A stretch of DNA of 32,044 bases, from assembly GCA_021809755.1 (NCBI GenBank), contig JAJZJZ010000013.1:1-32044 (forward strand), in the 5' to 3' direction. Origin of the DNA: Thermoplasmata archaeon. Lineage in GTDB: Archaea > Thermoplasmatota > Thermoplasmata > Thermoplasmatales > Thermoplasmataceae. Position numbers and translations under genes: made by a program. The notes beneath the pieces were generated by a model. It worked only from the letters and a program-made list of their open reading frames with translations, ran no database searches and had not been told where the DNA came from. Shown here one piece after another: positions 7,234 to 16,544 of this stretch (within the stretch, counting starts at the first letter, position 1; each line of letters opens with the position of its first letter).

Positions 7234-7317
7234 CGCTTTGAAATTCTAATCCGCTATTCAAAGAAAATTTAAGGGATTAGAGGAAATCAAATTGTTAAAG
7301 ATGGAAGAAAGGTTCAA

Positions 7318-7330
7318 GAAATATATTATT
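7318..7330 (+). promoter_or_regulatory. TATA box of the S53 peptidase gene
   Basis: AAATATATTATT lies with its centre about 29 nt before the GTG at 7353. Because this matches leaderless spacing, it supports GTG 7353 over the in-frame ATG at 7395. Confidence 0.45.
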
Positions 7331-7352
7331 GCAGTTTATCATTCTAATCTGA

Positions 7353-9185
7353 GTGTATAGGAGATCTATTTTGGAACTTTTAAAGAGTTATCATATGCAG
7401 TGGCTCATACCATTAGCCATTTTTGCAATACTAATATCCGTTTATATAATTCCAACATTTTACCCAACTTCAAACTCCGTGGAAACTAAAAAAATCACAA
7501 TTCAACAAGGAAATATGGTAAAGGTATCAGGAAACGTTCCTTACATCATTTACAACTCAACATGTGCTCATAATTTGACTCTCCTTGGTGCAGCTCCGAA
7601 AGGAAAGTTTTTGGCGATAACTCTGTATCTAAATTACACAAACTTAAGTCTGTTAGAAAGGTGTGCAAGTGAGCTTAATAATCCGGCCAGTTCAAATTTT
7701 CACAAGTATTTAACATCTCAGGAATTTAGAAGAGAATTTGACCCGGGTTACAATGAGATCAGGGCGATAGAAAATTATTATGCAAAGATAGGTTTTTCTG
7801 TTTGGAACTACTCTTATGCTCCAAATATTATAGTTCTCAATGGCAGCATCTCTCTAATAGATGAAGCATTTAATGTGACGGAATATTGCTGTGAATATCT
7901 TGGAAACCATGCTGATTTTATAACCAATAAAGCGGACCCATGGGTTCCACAAAATTTCTCTGAGATTTACCATATTTATGGTTTAAGTTATTCCTCAAAA
8001 GCCCTTTACTCATTCTACAATCCATCGCAAGCAAAACTTGGCATATCCGGAAGCAGTTCTATCGGAAACTTTTATGGAAATTCTAATACGCTTATTCCGA
8101 ATAATATATATTCATATTATAATTTAAGCGAATTATTCAAAAAAGGATACAGCGGACAGGGAATGAAGATTGGAATTCTTGGAGTGGGAGAATCTGTTGA
8201 TATGGGGTGTGTTAAGAACTTCTGGAACGCCTTTGGAATTCACAATCCTGATACAAATTTAATCAATCTAACGTCAACTGGAAGCAATAATTATAATCAG
8301 GGGTTCGAGGCAGACCTGGATGTCGAATGGGCAGGGGCTATGGCTCCTAACGCAACAATATATGATGTAATGCAACCGTTTAATCTTACAGGAATTGGTG
8401 ACAACGCTGTCAATTTGGAATTATATTATATGCTAAACGTGGTCGATCCTAATGTAATTAGTGGTAGTTGGGGAGAACTTCAGTTCCACCATGATCGTGG
8501 ATTTGCTGCCATATATAGCAATATTGGTCTTCAAGCTGTTGTGGAGGGAATAACAATTTTTCTCGCATCCGGAGATACCCACGATTTGAACTATTTAAAT
8601 GTAATGGGTTCCAAATATATTGTCACGGTAGGGGGTATATTTCCTAAACTTAACAGTTCAGGAGTAATAGTGGATCAATACGCATGGTATAACACATCAG
8701 GTGACTGGTATGGGGCTCCAACAGGTTCTGGAGGGGGAGAAAGCTATTTCTTCCAAATACCGGGGTATGAAAGAAATTATTCAATCAAGGTGAATGGCAC
8801 CAATGACCTTGAAGGGCTCCCCGATTTGGCAATGCCATCATCAGAACTTATAACCTTTGCATTTGGTGGGTTCATAACAGGAGAAGGAACAAGTTATGCA
8901 ACTCCCATTTTGGCTGGAATGATGGCGTCAATTGAGAGCGCAATTATTGCAAGTAACAATATAACTGGTAAATTGGGGTGGATTCAACCAATGCTTTTTA
9001 ATTTGGGATATGGGAATTTCTGGGGAAAGAATCCATATTTGAACGTGACTTATACAGAACCAGGCACTTCAAATAATTCCGATAAATATCTCGGGTCCGG
9101 ATGGAATCCATATACTGGTATTGGAGCGATAAATGTTTATAATTTATATATGGACATAAAAACATACGATTCCCAAGCAAAATGA
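7353..9185 (+). CDS. Secreted S53 (sedolisin/kumamolisin-type) serine-carboxyl peptidase
   Basis: 610 aa. An acid-active endopeptidase probably used outside the cell to degrade protein. It has a hydrophobic signal or anchor segment (about 17-37), an activation domain resembling Pro-kumamolisin (about 85-185, with SNFHKYLTSQEF), a linker and the catalytic domain from about 250. The catalytic pair E319/D323 is in FEADLDVEWAGAMAP, the oxyanion Asp D408 in LASGD and the Ser S514 in GEGTSYATP. The C-terminal GWNPYTGIGAINV matches the family's calcium-site region. Many N-x-S/T sequons suggest glycosylation. GTG at 7353 is chosen from the TATA spacing; no ribosome site is seen. Confidence 0.93.
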   Translation: MYRRSILELLKSYHMQWLIPLAIFAILISVYIIPTFYPTSNSVETKKITIQQGNMVKVSGNVPYIIYNSTCAHNLTLLGAAPKGKFLAITLYLNYTNLSLLERCASELNNPASSNFHKYLTSQEFRREFDPGYNEIRAIENYYAKIGFSVWNYSYAPNIIVLNGSISLIDEAFNVTEYCCEYLGNHADFITNKADPWVPQNFSEIYHIYGLSYSSKALYSFYNPSQAKLGISGSSSIGNFYGNSNTLIPNNIYSYYNLSELFKKGYSGQGMKIGILGVGESVDMGCVKNFWNAFGIHNPDTNLINLTSTGSNNYNQGFEADLDVEWAGAMAPNATIYDVMQPFNLTGIGDNAVNLELYYMLNVVDPNVISGSWGELQFHHDRGFAAIYSNIGLQAVVEGITIFLASGDTHDLNYLNVMGSKYIVTVGGIFPKLNSSGVIVDQYAWYNTSGDWYGAPTGSGGGESYFFQIPGYERNYSIKVNGTNDLEGLPDLAMPSSELITFAFGGFITGEGTSYATPILAGMMASIESAIIASNNITGKLGWIQPMLFNLGYGNFWGKNPYLNVTYTEPGTSNNSDKYLGSGWNPYTGIGAINVYNLYMDIKTYDSQAK

Positions 9186-9469
9186 GAATTCTCTTAACAA
9201 CAATTAAAACAAATAAAAAGAAATTTATTTGTCCTTTTTCTCGGAAATTTCAAGACATTTTTATAAGTCTAAGAGGTTTCATTATTATTTGGTAGAAGGG
9301 GTTATAACAATCCACACGAACTTTAGGAAACCTTTTTGGTTGATGTATCTGGAGTCTTAATATTCATTAAAAGTCTTTTGACTTTTTTCTAACAAGAATA
9401 AAGAATACACAAAAAGTTAGGCTGATTCAAAGGTTTAGTCTGTTAACATCGCTATAACAGAAGAATAAG
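9186..9469. other. Intergenic region with a hairpin
   Basis: No protein gene is supported. The region follows the peptidase gene and contains a TATA-like stretch near 9260 and a strong short hairpin at 9369-9386. A small RNA between them is possible but not shown. Confidence 0.35.
9369..9390 (+). terminator. Hairpin with T-rich tail
   Basis: AAAAGTC, a TTTT loop and GACTTTT form a perfect 7-bp inverted repeat followed by further T and C. It is about 185 nt after the peptidase stop. It could end that transcript or a short RNA; archaeal termination usually needs only the T-run, so the stem may be incidental. Confidence 0.35.
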
Positions 9470-9541
9470 TGCGAGAACCGGGATTTGAACCCGGGTTAAG
9501 GGCTTGGGAAGCCCCTGTGATGACCGCTACACTATTCTCGC
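9470..9541 (-). tRNA. tRNA-Gly (anticodon CCC)
   Basis: Cloverleaf read on the minus strand: acceptor GCGAGAA pairs with TTCTCGC; the anticodon stem GGGGC/GCCCT encloses loop TTCCCAA, so the anticodon is CCC (codon GGG); the T arm is CCGGG-TTCAAAT-CCCGG. The discriminator is A and no CCA is encoded. No intron is seen. No copy of its 3' end was noticed nearby, so there is no sign that it serves as an integration site. Confidence 0.95.
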
Positions 9542-9670
9542 ATCAGTAACCTGAATTTTGTTGCTATTTAATATATTTCTCTTAAACGGGAAATCAAATT
9601 TAAAGTGAATTTTAACTTAAAAAAGATTGGAAATTGCAATATACTGTTAAGTAAAAAATATGGGATGGGT

Positions 9671-10921
9671 TTAGTACCATCCTCTGGCTTTCATTGCATC
9701 GGCCACTCTTCTTACTGATATAATATAGGCACCCATTCTGGGATCAACCTTATATTTCTCAGAAGTTGCGAGAACTGCCTTTGCAGCTTCAGTCATAATC
9801 TTATCCAATTTCTGGTATACTTCGTCTCTTGTCCAATAGTATCCCTGTTCGTTCTGGACCCACTCAAAGTATGAGACAGTAACTCCTCCAGCATTTGAAA
9901 GGAAGTCCGGCAATACAAGAACATTGTTCTTATAAAGAATCTCATCTGCATCTGGTGTTGTTGGTCCATTTGCGAGTTCAAGAACAATCTTGGCCTTTAT
10001 CTTTGCTGCGTTTGATCCTGTGATCTGGTTCTCAATTGCAGCTGGGATAAGTACATCCACTCCAAGTTCAAGAAGTTCTTCATTTGTTATGTTTTTAGTT
10101 CCTTCAAGACCCTGAACCGTGCCCTTTGTCTCCTTCTGTTTTAGAACTTTCTCAAAGTCAAGACCTTTCTCAGAATAGATACCGCCCTTTGTGTCGGATA
10201 TTGCAACTACCTTAGATCCAAAGTGTTCCTTTACAAGCGTCATTGCGAACTGTCCTGCATTTCCAAATCCCTGAATTGCAACGGTTGCCTTTGAAAGATC
10301 GATCTTCTTCTTCTCTGCTCCTACCTTCAGAACATACATACCTCCTTTGGCTGTTGCATCTCCTCTTCCCTCTGATCCCCATAGAGTCAGTGGCTTCCCC
10401 GTTATGAAACCGGGTGCCGGGTGTCTTCTGATAGTTTCGAATTCATCGAGCATCCATGCCATTATCTGGGGTGTTGTATAAACATCAGGTGCTGGAACAT
10501 CTATTTCTGGACCAAGAACATCGTACAATGCTCTGATATAACCTCTGCTCAATCTCTCCAGTTCTCCCTGACTTAATTCCTTGGGGTTGCATATAATTCC
10601 TCCCTTTCCACCACCAAGCGGGATGTTCACAACCGCTACTTTCCATGTCATCCATGCGGACAATGCCTTCACTGTGGACAGAGTCTCCTCAGGGTGGAAT
10701 CTAATACCTCCCTTTGCTGGCCCTCTGGCCATGTTGTATTGTACTCTGAATCCTGTGAAAACCTTTGTTTTTCCATTGTCCATTTTCACGGGTATACTTA
10801 CCTGAACTATTCTTTTCGGCTGTCTTAATATTTCAAGAGCCTCTGGCTCCAACTTCATAGCTTTTGCAGCTTTTTCCAGCTGTTTAACCGCTATGTCAAA
10901 CGAATCTAGGTCTTCTGGCAT
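9671..10921 (-). CDS. gdhA: Glutamate dehydrogenase
   Basis: 416 aa, full length for the hexameric archaeal enzyme that interconverts glutamate with 2-oxoglutarate and ammonia. Substrate-side motifs are [13 protein letters not shown] (K70) and PLGGGKGG with catalytic K106; PAPD with D146 follows. The Rossmann domain has GFGNAG at 218-223 and a later VVAISD strand. Coenzyme preference (NAD or NADP) cannot be read safely. The ATG at 10921 has a GGTGAT site about 6 nt upstream. The gene stands alone, convergent with nothing close except the tRNA. It links amino-acid catabolism, perhaps of peptides released by secreted peptidases, to the citrate cycle. Confidence 0.95.
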   Translation of the reverse strand: MPEDLDSFDIAVKQLEKAAKAMKLEPEALEILRQPKRIVQVSIPVKMDNGKTKVFTGFRVQYNMARGPAKGGIRFHPEETLSTVKALSAWMTWKVAVVNIPLGGGKGGIICNPKELSQGELERLSRGYIRALYDVLGPEIDVPAPDVYTTPQIMAWMLDEFETIRRHPAPGFITGKPLTLWGSEGRGDATAKGGMYVLKVGAEKKKIDLSKATVAIQGFGNAGQFAMTLVKEHFGSKVVAISDTKGGIYSEKGLDFEKVLKQKETKGTVQGLEGTKNITNEELLELGVDVLIPAAIENQITGSNAAKIKAKIVLELANGPTTPDADEILYKNNVLVLPDFLSNAGGVTVSYFEWVQNEQGYYWTRDEVYQKLDKIMTEAAKAVLATSEKYKVDPRMGAYIISVRRVADAMKARGWY

Positions 10922-11105
10922 ATTATCACCATTTTTTTGGTATCGGGATATTATCCGAATCTAATTTAACCTTTCCACTGACTATTTAGCCGGAAACGGC
11001 AACATGCAGTACGAATTTCTAATTAATTCGATGTAATGAAATAAAAGTATACTAAATAGAGGTATAACGATCCCTTCTAAATTAGCAAACGTTTCAACAC
11101 GCATC

Positions 11106-11112
11106 TTTTTAA
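11106..11112 (+). promoter_or_regulatory. TATA-like element of the methyltransferase gene
   Basis: TTTTTAA is centred 25 nt before the ATG at 11134; the transcript is probably leaderless, as no ribosome site is present. Confidence 0.4.
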
Positions 11113-11133
11113 CGTGCATGGGATTCCATAGGC

Positions 11134-11889
11134 ATGGAAGGGAATGATAAGTTATTCACAGGAAAGGGCGATCTATACTCAAAATACAGACCAATATACC
11201 CAAAGGAGATTTTGCAGGTTTTAACAAATAAATATGCCTTTAACTCTACTATGACAGTTGCGGATATTGGCTGCGGAACAGGAATCTTATCACGCATGTT
11301 TCTTGAGAATCAAAACAAAGTTGTATGTATTGATCCAAATGATGAAATGTTGCAAATATGTAGGGATCAGTTAGGAGAATATAAGAATGCCACCATTATG
11401 AAAGGAACAGCTGAATCCACTGGTTTATCTGATCACAGTGTGCATGTGATTAGTGCAGGGCAGTCATTTCACTGGTTCAATCTCGAAAAGGCAGGAAGGG
11501 AGTTCAGAAGAATTCTGAAAAGCCCCAATCTGGTTGCATTAATATGGAATGACAGGGATAATAAGGACATCTTTACAGCAGAATATGAGAGGATCGCTGC
11601 CAAGTACAGTAAAGGATACCATGGAACCGGAAGTTCAAACATTTCCGATGATCTAATTTCTCAGTTTTTTAACTGGTCCTATGGATATTATCAGTATCCT
11701 AACCTTCAGGAACTTGATATGGAAGGTCTCATTGGTCGATATTTGTCTGCTTCCTACAGCCTGAAACCATCTGACAATAAATTTGAAGAGATGATCTCAA
11801 ATTTAAAGGATGAATTTAACACATACCAGAAGGATGGGAAGGTCACAATAAGATATACTACAAAGCTGTACGTTGGAAAACTGCAATGA
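11134..11889 (+). CDS. Class I SAM-dependent methyltransferase
   Basis: 251 aa. The SAM-binding motif I VADIGCGTGILS is at about 43-54, motif II-like VVCIDPNDEML at about 68-78, and the later strand HVISAGQSFHWF at about 104-115 resembles the Methyltransf_11 type, including the QSFHWF signature seen in methyltransferases of small organic acids and ubiquinone/trans-aconitate-like enzymes. The substrate is unknown. The N-terminal FTGKGDLYSKYRPIYP is typical of this group (SKYRPxYP). No partner gene is adjacent, and a leaderless promoter is inferred. Confidence 0.85.
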   Translation: MEGNDKLFTGKGDLYSKYRPIYPKEILQVLTNKYAFNSTMTVADIGCGTGILSRMFLENQNKVVCIDPNDEMLQICRDQLGEYKNATIMKGTAESTGLSDHSVHVISAGQSFHWFNLEKAGREFRRILKSPNLVALIWNDRDNKDIFTAEYERIAAKYSKGYHGTGSSNISDDLISQFFNWSYGYYQYPNLQELDMEGLIGRYLSASYSLKPSDNKFEEMISNLKDEFNTYQKDGKVTIRYTTKLYVGKLQ

Positions 11890-11912
11890 TATTTTAGAGC
11901 AAAGGTAAGGCT

Positions 11913-12413
11913 TTAGTGGATCATCTTAGATCCAATATGATTGAATTTGCCATTATGAAATACCAGAGGTTTCTTCTCGGGATCATAATAGGCCGTCATC
12001 ACCTGGCCTATGAACGCTGCGTGGTCCCCAACTTTAAATTCGTCTATTACCTTGCATTCAAAATTCGAAATGCACTCATCTATGAGGGGTGCAGAAATAT
12101 ATTTTGAATCGAACGTCTTAAAGTTTGCCAGCTCAAATTTATTATGCTTTGATAGAGAATAATTTCCTGCTATATGAGCCAATTCACCCTGCTGATCAGT
12201 ACAATAACTTAAACCATATTCCCCCGATTCATGGATCAATTTGTAGGTTTCCCTTTCATAACCAACAAAAACAGCCATAAGGAAAGGATCAAGAGAGACT
12301 CTGAGAGACCATTCTGCCGACATAACATTAACAAGGTCTTTGTGTTTGGATGTGACTAGGGCAACTGTGGTGGTGAAATACCCCTGAGATTCCTCAATAT
12401 CTTCAATTCTCAT
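11913..12413 (-). CDS. Flavin reductase-like FMN-binding protein
   Basis: 166 aa with the split-barrel fold of the flavin reductase-like family: PVALVTS-like N-terminal strand (TTVALVTSKHKDLVNVMSAEW), then DPFLMAVFVGYERETYKLI, a region with the SYCTDQQGELAH loop, ISNFECKVIDEFKVGDHAAFIGQV and a closing HNGKFNHIGS. Such proteins bind FMN and reduce flavins with NAD(P)H or act in unknown redox reactions. A TATA-like stretch on the minus strand (12432-12445) lies about 27 nt before the ATG. It converges with the methyltransferase gene; no functional link is evident. Confidence 0.85.
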   Translation of the reverse strand: MRIEDIEESQGYFTTTVALVTSKHKDLVNVMSAEWSLRVSLDPFLMAVFVGYERETYKLIHESGEYGLSYCTDQQGELAHIAGNYSLSKHNKFELANFKTFDSKYISAPLIDECISNFECKVIDEFKVGDHAAFIGQVMTAYYDPEKKPLVFHNGKFNHIGSKMIH

Positions 12414-12682
12414 ATTCGGTTATGCAGAACTATTATTAAATTATAATTTGTGCTGGAACAGAACAAATAAGGATTTGTGTGAGTTCTTTCTTTAATTCTT
12501 CAAATTGCGAAATCGTATGGAGTGTAAAGGCGGTTGATAGTTCTTATAATATTAGTACACACAGTACTGGTAGTAAAATGCAGGTTAGAGCTGAAACGTT
12601 AACATTTCTCCAAAGATCAAATATTCTAAGGGGTATACGGTTGATCAATTCCCGCAAATTCTTCAAAAGATTACACGATATG

Positions 12683-12691
12683 TTTTTTAGA
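12683..12691 (+). promoter_or_regulatory. Weak TATA element of the glgB-glgE-treS-mak-treX operon
   Basis: TTTTTTAGA is centred about 27 nt before the ATG at 12714, and no ribosome site precedes that ATG, so a leaderless operon transcript is inferred. The preceding 300 nt (12414-12713) hold no credible gene. Confidence 0.35.
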
Positions 12692-12713
12692 CATATTCGC
12701 TTATGTTTTATGT

Positions 12714-14618
12714 ATGCATTATCCTTATAAATTTGAACCAATGATTACAGATGAGGAGATTGCTATGTTCAGGAGCGGTAATCTCCTTAATGCCTACAAA
12801 ATTTTTGGTGCTCACGTACTTTCATTTCCTGAATGCAAAGGGGTAAGATTCGTGGTTTGGGCACCAAACGCTGTTTCTGTATCTGTCATAGGGAATTTCA
12901 ACAACTGGCACCATGATTCCCATCCAATGATCAATGTTAGAAACTCAGGCATCTGGGAGTTGTTTATACCTGATGTTTTCAAGGGCGAGATATATAAATA
13001 TGCAATTAAAACCAGAAATGGAAGTGTGATAGAGAAGACCGATCCATTTGCAGCATATTCTGAAATTAGGCCTAGAACAGGCGCTCTGGTTTTTGATTCC
13101 GAATACCGATGGAATGATGATGAATGGATGAAGAAGCGGGCATTTACAGATCATACTAAAGAGAAAATTTCCATCTATGAAATTCATCTTGGATCATGGA
13201 AAAGAAATAAGGATGGCTCTTTCCCTAGCTATACCGAAATCGCGAAGGAACTTTGCATACATATAAAGAATCTTGGGTTCACTCATGTAGAATTTATGCC
13301 TCTTATGGAACATCCCTTAGATGGATCATGGGGATATCAGGTAATCAACTATTTCGCTCCCACATCAAGGTTCGGAACTCCAGATGATTTTCGATATCTT
13401 GTGGATCTGCTTCATCAAAATGGGATAGGTGTAATCATGGATTGGGTTCCCGCCCATTTTCCGCAGGATAGATATGGATTAACTCTTTTTGATGGATCGC
13501 ATTTATATGAGTATGAAGACCCCAGAAAAGGGTATCATCCAGACTGGGGCACAATGATATTTGATTATGGAAAGGGAGAAGTGGTTAATTTCCTCATTTC
13601 CAATTGCCTTTACTGGCTTGATTTATTTCATATAGACGGTATTAGGATCGATGCAGTTTCTTCCATGTTATATCTTGATTATTCTAGAGGGCCAGGAAAC
13701 TGGGTTCCCAACAGGTATGGGGGGAGGGAAAACCTTGAGGCCATAGATTTCCTTAGAAAGTTGAATTCGTCAGTTGAAAAGAGATTTCCAGGAGCCATGA
13801 TGATTGCGGAAGAATCCACAGCATGGCCAGGGGTAACCAGAGATATCTCATCAGGGGGATTGGGATTTGATTACAAGTGGAATATGGGTTGGATGCATGA
13901 TACTCTTGAATTCTTCTCTGCCGATCCCATATACAGGAAATTCAGCATGAACCGGATAACTTTCAGTCTCTGGTATGCATTTTCTGAGAAGTTTATCCTT
14001 CCACTATCGCATGACGAGGTGGTTCATGGAAAAGGATCTTTGTTCTCTAAGATGCCTGGAAGCAGCGAATCAAAACTTGCAAATCTCAGACTTCTCATAT
14101 CCTATATGTTTTCATTTCCAGGAAAAAAGTTACTTTTCATGGGCGTTGAATTTGGTCAGGAAACAGAATGGAACTTTGAGTCACAGATTTTCATTGGAAT
14201 AGACGATAAAAAAAAGGTCGCTATTGAGAATCTTTTAAAAAGACTAAACGCAATTTATGAAATATATGATCTGAGTAAAACCGATTTCGTTCAAAGTTCA
14301 TTTCAATGGATCGATTTCAACGATAACGAAAATACTGTAATTTCATTTATTAGAAAAAACAGTTATTCAAACTCAATGATATTGTATATATTCAATTTCA
14401 CACCAGTACCGAGGCATCAATACCGCATAGGTATTCCTCAAAAGGGGAAATACCGATCAATATTCAATTCAGACTCTTTGGAATATGGAGGGAGCGGTTA
14501 TGAGTTCATGGCAGAAACTAATTCAGAAGAAACCTCAATGCATGGTTACCCTTGGTCAATGGAGATCATTCTTCCACCCCTTTCATGCCTTGCTTATGAA
14601 TTTATAAAGGAGATCTAA
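12714..14618 (+). CDS. glgB: 1,4-alpha-glucan branching enzyme (GH13)
   Basis: 634 aa. Cuts an alpha-1,4 chain and rejoins it through alpha-1,6 links, which gives GlgE new chain ends. An N-terminal carbohydrate-binding domain (about 45-115, FVVWAPNAVSVSVIGNFNNW) precedes the GH13 barrel. Motifs are DWVPAHFP (about 243-250), GIRIDAV with nucleophile D313, IAEEST with E366 and LSHDEVVHGK with D434. The C-terminal beta domain is present. It is shorter than enteric GlgB because the extra N-terminal module is missing, as is common. The next gene starts 1 nt after its stop. Confidence 0.95.
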   Translation: MHYPYKFEPMITDEEIAMFRSGNLLNAYKIFGAHVLSFPECKGVRFVVWAPNAVSVSVIGNFNNWHHDSHPMINVRNSGIWELFIPDVFKGEIYKYAIKTRNGSVIEKTDPFAAYSEIRPRTGALVFDSEYRWNDDEWMKKRAFTDHTKEKISIYEIHLGSWKRNKDGSFPSYTEIAKELCIHIKNLGFTHVEFMPLMEHPLDGSWGYQVINYFAPTSRFGTPDDFRYLVDLLHQNGIGVIMDWVPAHFPQDRYGLTLFDGSHLYEYEDPRKGYHPDWGTMIFDYGKGEVVNFLISNCLYWLDLFHIDGIRIDAVSSMLYLDYSRGPGNWVPNRYGGRENLEAIDFLRKLNSSVEKRFPGAMMIAEESTAWPGVTRDISSGGLGFDYKWNMGWMHDTLEFFSADPIYRKFSMNRITFSLWYAFSEKFILPLSHDEVVHGKGSLFSKMPGSSESKLANLRLLISYMFSFPGKKLLFMGVEFGQETEWNFESQIFIGIDDKKKVAIENLLKRLNAIYEIYDLSKTDFVQSSFQWIDFNDNENTVISFIRKNSYSNSMILYIFNFTPVPRHQYRIGIPQKGKYRSIFNSDSLEYGGSGYEFMAETNSEETSMHGYPWSMEIILPPLSCLAYEFIKEI

Positions 14619-14619
14619 A

Positions 14620-16542
14620 ATGAAAACAGGATATGAAATAGGTGCAATAATAATAGACAATATCTGGCCCATTGTTGATACGGGAGCAATACCTGCAAGG
14701 GGTCAATGCGGTTTTTTGCAAAAAATTAGTTGCAGAATTTTTTCCCATGGAACCGATGTAATCAGGGGACAGCTCAAATACAAGCCACCAAATGGAAAAT
14801 CTTGGAAAGCAGTTTCCATGGACCTGGATAAGAATGATATATTCAGAACATTTGTCATGCTTGATTCTGAAGGAATCTATAAGTTCAGGGTAGAAGCGTG
14901 GTTTGATGATATCATGACTTGGTTCCAAAATTTCATCAAATGGAAGGATTCGGGAGAGGATGTTTCTCAGGATCTGGAAGCTGGTGGCATTCTCATCAAT
15001 GGGATAAGGAACAAATTAACAAAATCGGAATCTGCAGTGATAGATCATCTTCTAAGGTCAATTGATTCAAAGGAAGATATCGCTTCAATTGACATTGATC
15101 AAATTAAAAGGATTACACAGAAACATGCATTCAGAAGGTCATTTACAAAGAGCATGGATTTTGAAATTAATGCTCTACCATTGCACGCATTTTATGGGGC
15201 ATGGTACGAGATGTTTCCCAGATCACAGGCGTCAGTTGAAGGAAGAGGTGGAACTTTCATTGACTGCATAAATAGATTGCCGGATTTGAAAGAGATGGGT
15301 TTTAATGTCATATATTTCCCGCCCATTCATCCCATAGGTAAAACTAACAGAAGAGGGAAAAACGGAATCATCCCTGCAGGAAAGGGTGATCCGGGAAGTC
15401 CATGGGCCATAGGAAATGCATCTGGAGGCCATAAATCAATAAACGAAGATCTAGGGACATTAGAAGATTTCCAACTTCTCATAAGGAAAGCTTCAGAAAT
15501 GGGAATAGAAATTGCTCTGGATATTGCTCTCCAATGCTCACCAGATCATCCCTATGTGAAAGAACATCCGGAGTGGTTTTATCATAGGCCAGACGGATCA
15601 ATAAGATATGCAGAAAATCCGCCCAAGAAGTATTATGATATCTATCCTCTTAATTTTCAATGCAAGGATTATATGGGTCTCTGGAATGAAATCAGGAGCA
15701 TCTTTGAATATTGGATCAGCGTCGGGATAAGAATATTCCGGGTTGATAATCCGCACACAAAACCATTTAATTTCTGGAAATGGCTCATTGAATGCCTTGG
15801 TAATAAACATAAAGATGTGGTGTTTCTCAGCGAGGCATTTACAAAACCACCGGTTATGTATGAACTTTCAAAGCTGGGTTTTCAGCAATCATATACATAT
15901 TTTACCTGGAAAAATTATGACTGGGAGATAAGAGAATACTTTACGGAACTTAGCGATCCAGAGATATCATCATTCTTCTTGCCCATGCTCTTCACCAATA
16001 CTCCTGACATTCTACCCTATATTCTCCAAAATGGGGGAAGACCTGCCTTCGTTTTGCGAGCTGCTCTCGCTGCGACTCTCTCTCCATTGTGGGGAATTTA
16101 TAGCGGCTTCGAACTATGTGAAAACACAGCTATACCTGGCAAGGAAGAGTATCTTGATTCTGAAAAATTTCAAATTAAATTTAGAGACTGGAAAGCTCCA
16201 GGTAATATTAGGGAATTTATTGGTAAACTTAATGAAATTAGATCTGTTAAAAGACAGTTTCAGAGGCATGGGAACGTACATTTTATCTGGACGGACAATC
16301 CAAATATCGTGGCATATATAAGATCTGATCCACAATTACCGTCAATTCTCGTTATAGTTAATATAAATCCACATGAAATTCATTCTTCCAACGTTGAAAC
16401 TCCAGATGACTGGCAAACAGGAGCAAATGTGTTCAATGTGAAGGATTTAATCACGGGAGAGGATATTTTATGGAACAAGGGAAAGAATACAGTAAAGCTT
16501 GTACCTGACTATCGATGTGCTATGGTATTGGAGAGGCAATAA
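14620..16542 (+). CDS. glgE: Alpha-1,4-glucan:maltose-1-phosphate maltosyltransferase (GH13_3)
   Basis: 640 aa. Extends alpha-1,4-glucan two glucose units at a time using maltose-1-phosphate. The N-terminal beta and helical domains occupy about 1-180. Catalytic motifs match the family: FRVDNPHTKP with nucleophile D376, SEAFTKP with acid/base E405 and TNTPDILP with D463. Other family marks are FPPIHPIGKTNRRGKN and HPEWFYHRPDGSI. A GGAGAT site precedes the ATG. Its donor would be made by the two following genes, TreS and maltokinase, and its product branched by GlgB. Confidence 0.95.
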   Translation: MKTGYEIGAIIIDNIWPIVDTGAIPARGQCGFLQKISCRIFSHGTDVIRGQLKYKPPNGKSWKAVSMDLDKNDIFRTFVMLDSEGIYKFRVEAWFDDIMTWFQNFIKWKDSGEDVSQDLEAGGILINGIRNKLTKSESAVIDHLLRSIDSKEDIASIDIDQIKRITQKHAFRRSFTKSMDFEINALPLHAFYGAWYEMFPRSQASVEGRGGTFIDCINRLPDLKEMGFNVIYFPPIHPIGKTNRRGKNGIIPAGKGDPGSPWAIGNASGGHKSINEDLGTLEDFQLLIRKASEMGIEIALDIALQCSPDHPYVKEHPEWFYHRPDGSIRYAENPPKKYYDIYPLNFQCKDYMGLWNEIRSIFEYWISVGIRIFRVDNPHTKPFNFWKWLIECLGNKHKDVVFLSEAFTKPPVMYELSKLGFQQSYTYFTWKNYDWEIREYFTELSDPEISSFFLPMLFTNTPDILPYILQNGGRPAFVLRAALAATLSPLWGIYSGFELCENTAIPGKEEYLDSEKFQIKFRDWKAPGNIREFIGKLNEIRSVKRQFQRHGNVHFIWTDNPNIVAYIRSDPQLPSILVIVNINPHEIHSSNVETPDDWQTGANVFNVKDLITGEDILWNKGKNTVKLVPDYRCAMVLERQ

Positions 16543-16544
16543 AC

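Noticed and set aside
9470-9541. tRNA-Gly and tRNA-Leu as attachment sites of integrated elements
   Set aside because: No duplicate of either tRNA 3' end was seen within the window, so integration there cannot be supported.
12479-12741. Frames of 65-83 codons on both strands upstream of glgB
   Set aside because: Poor composition, no ribosome site or TATA spacing, and overlap with each other; the region serves as promoter DNA.
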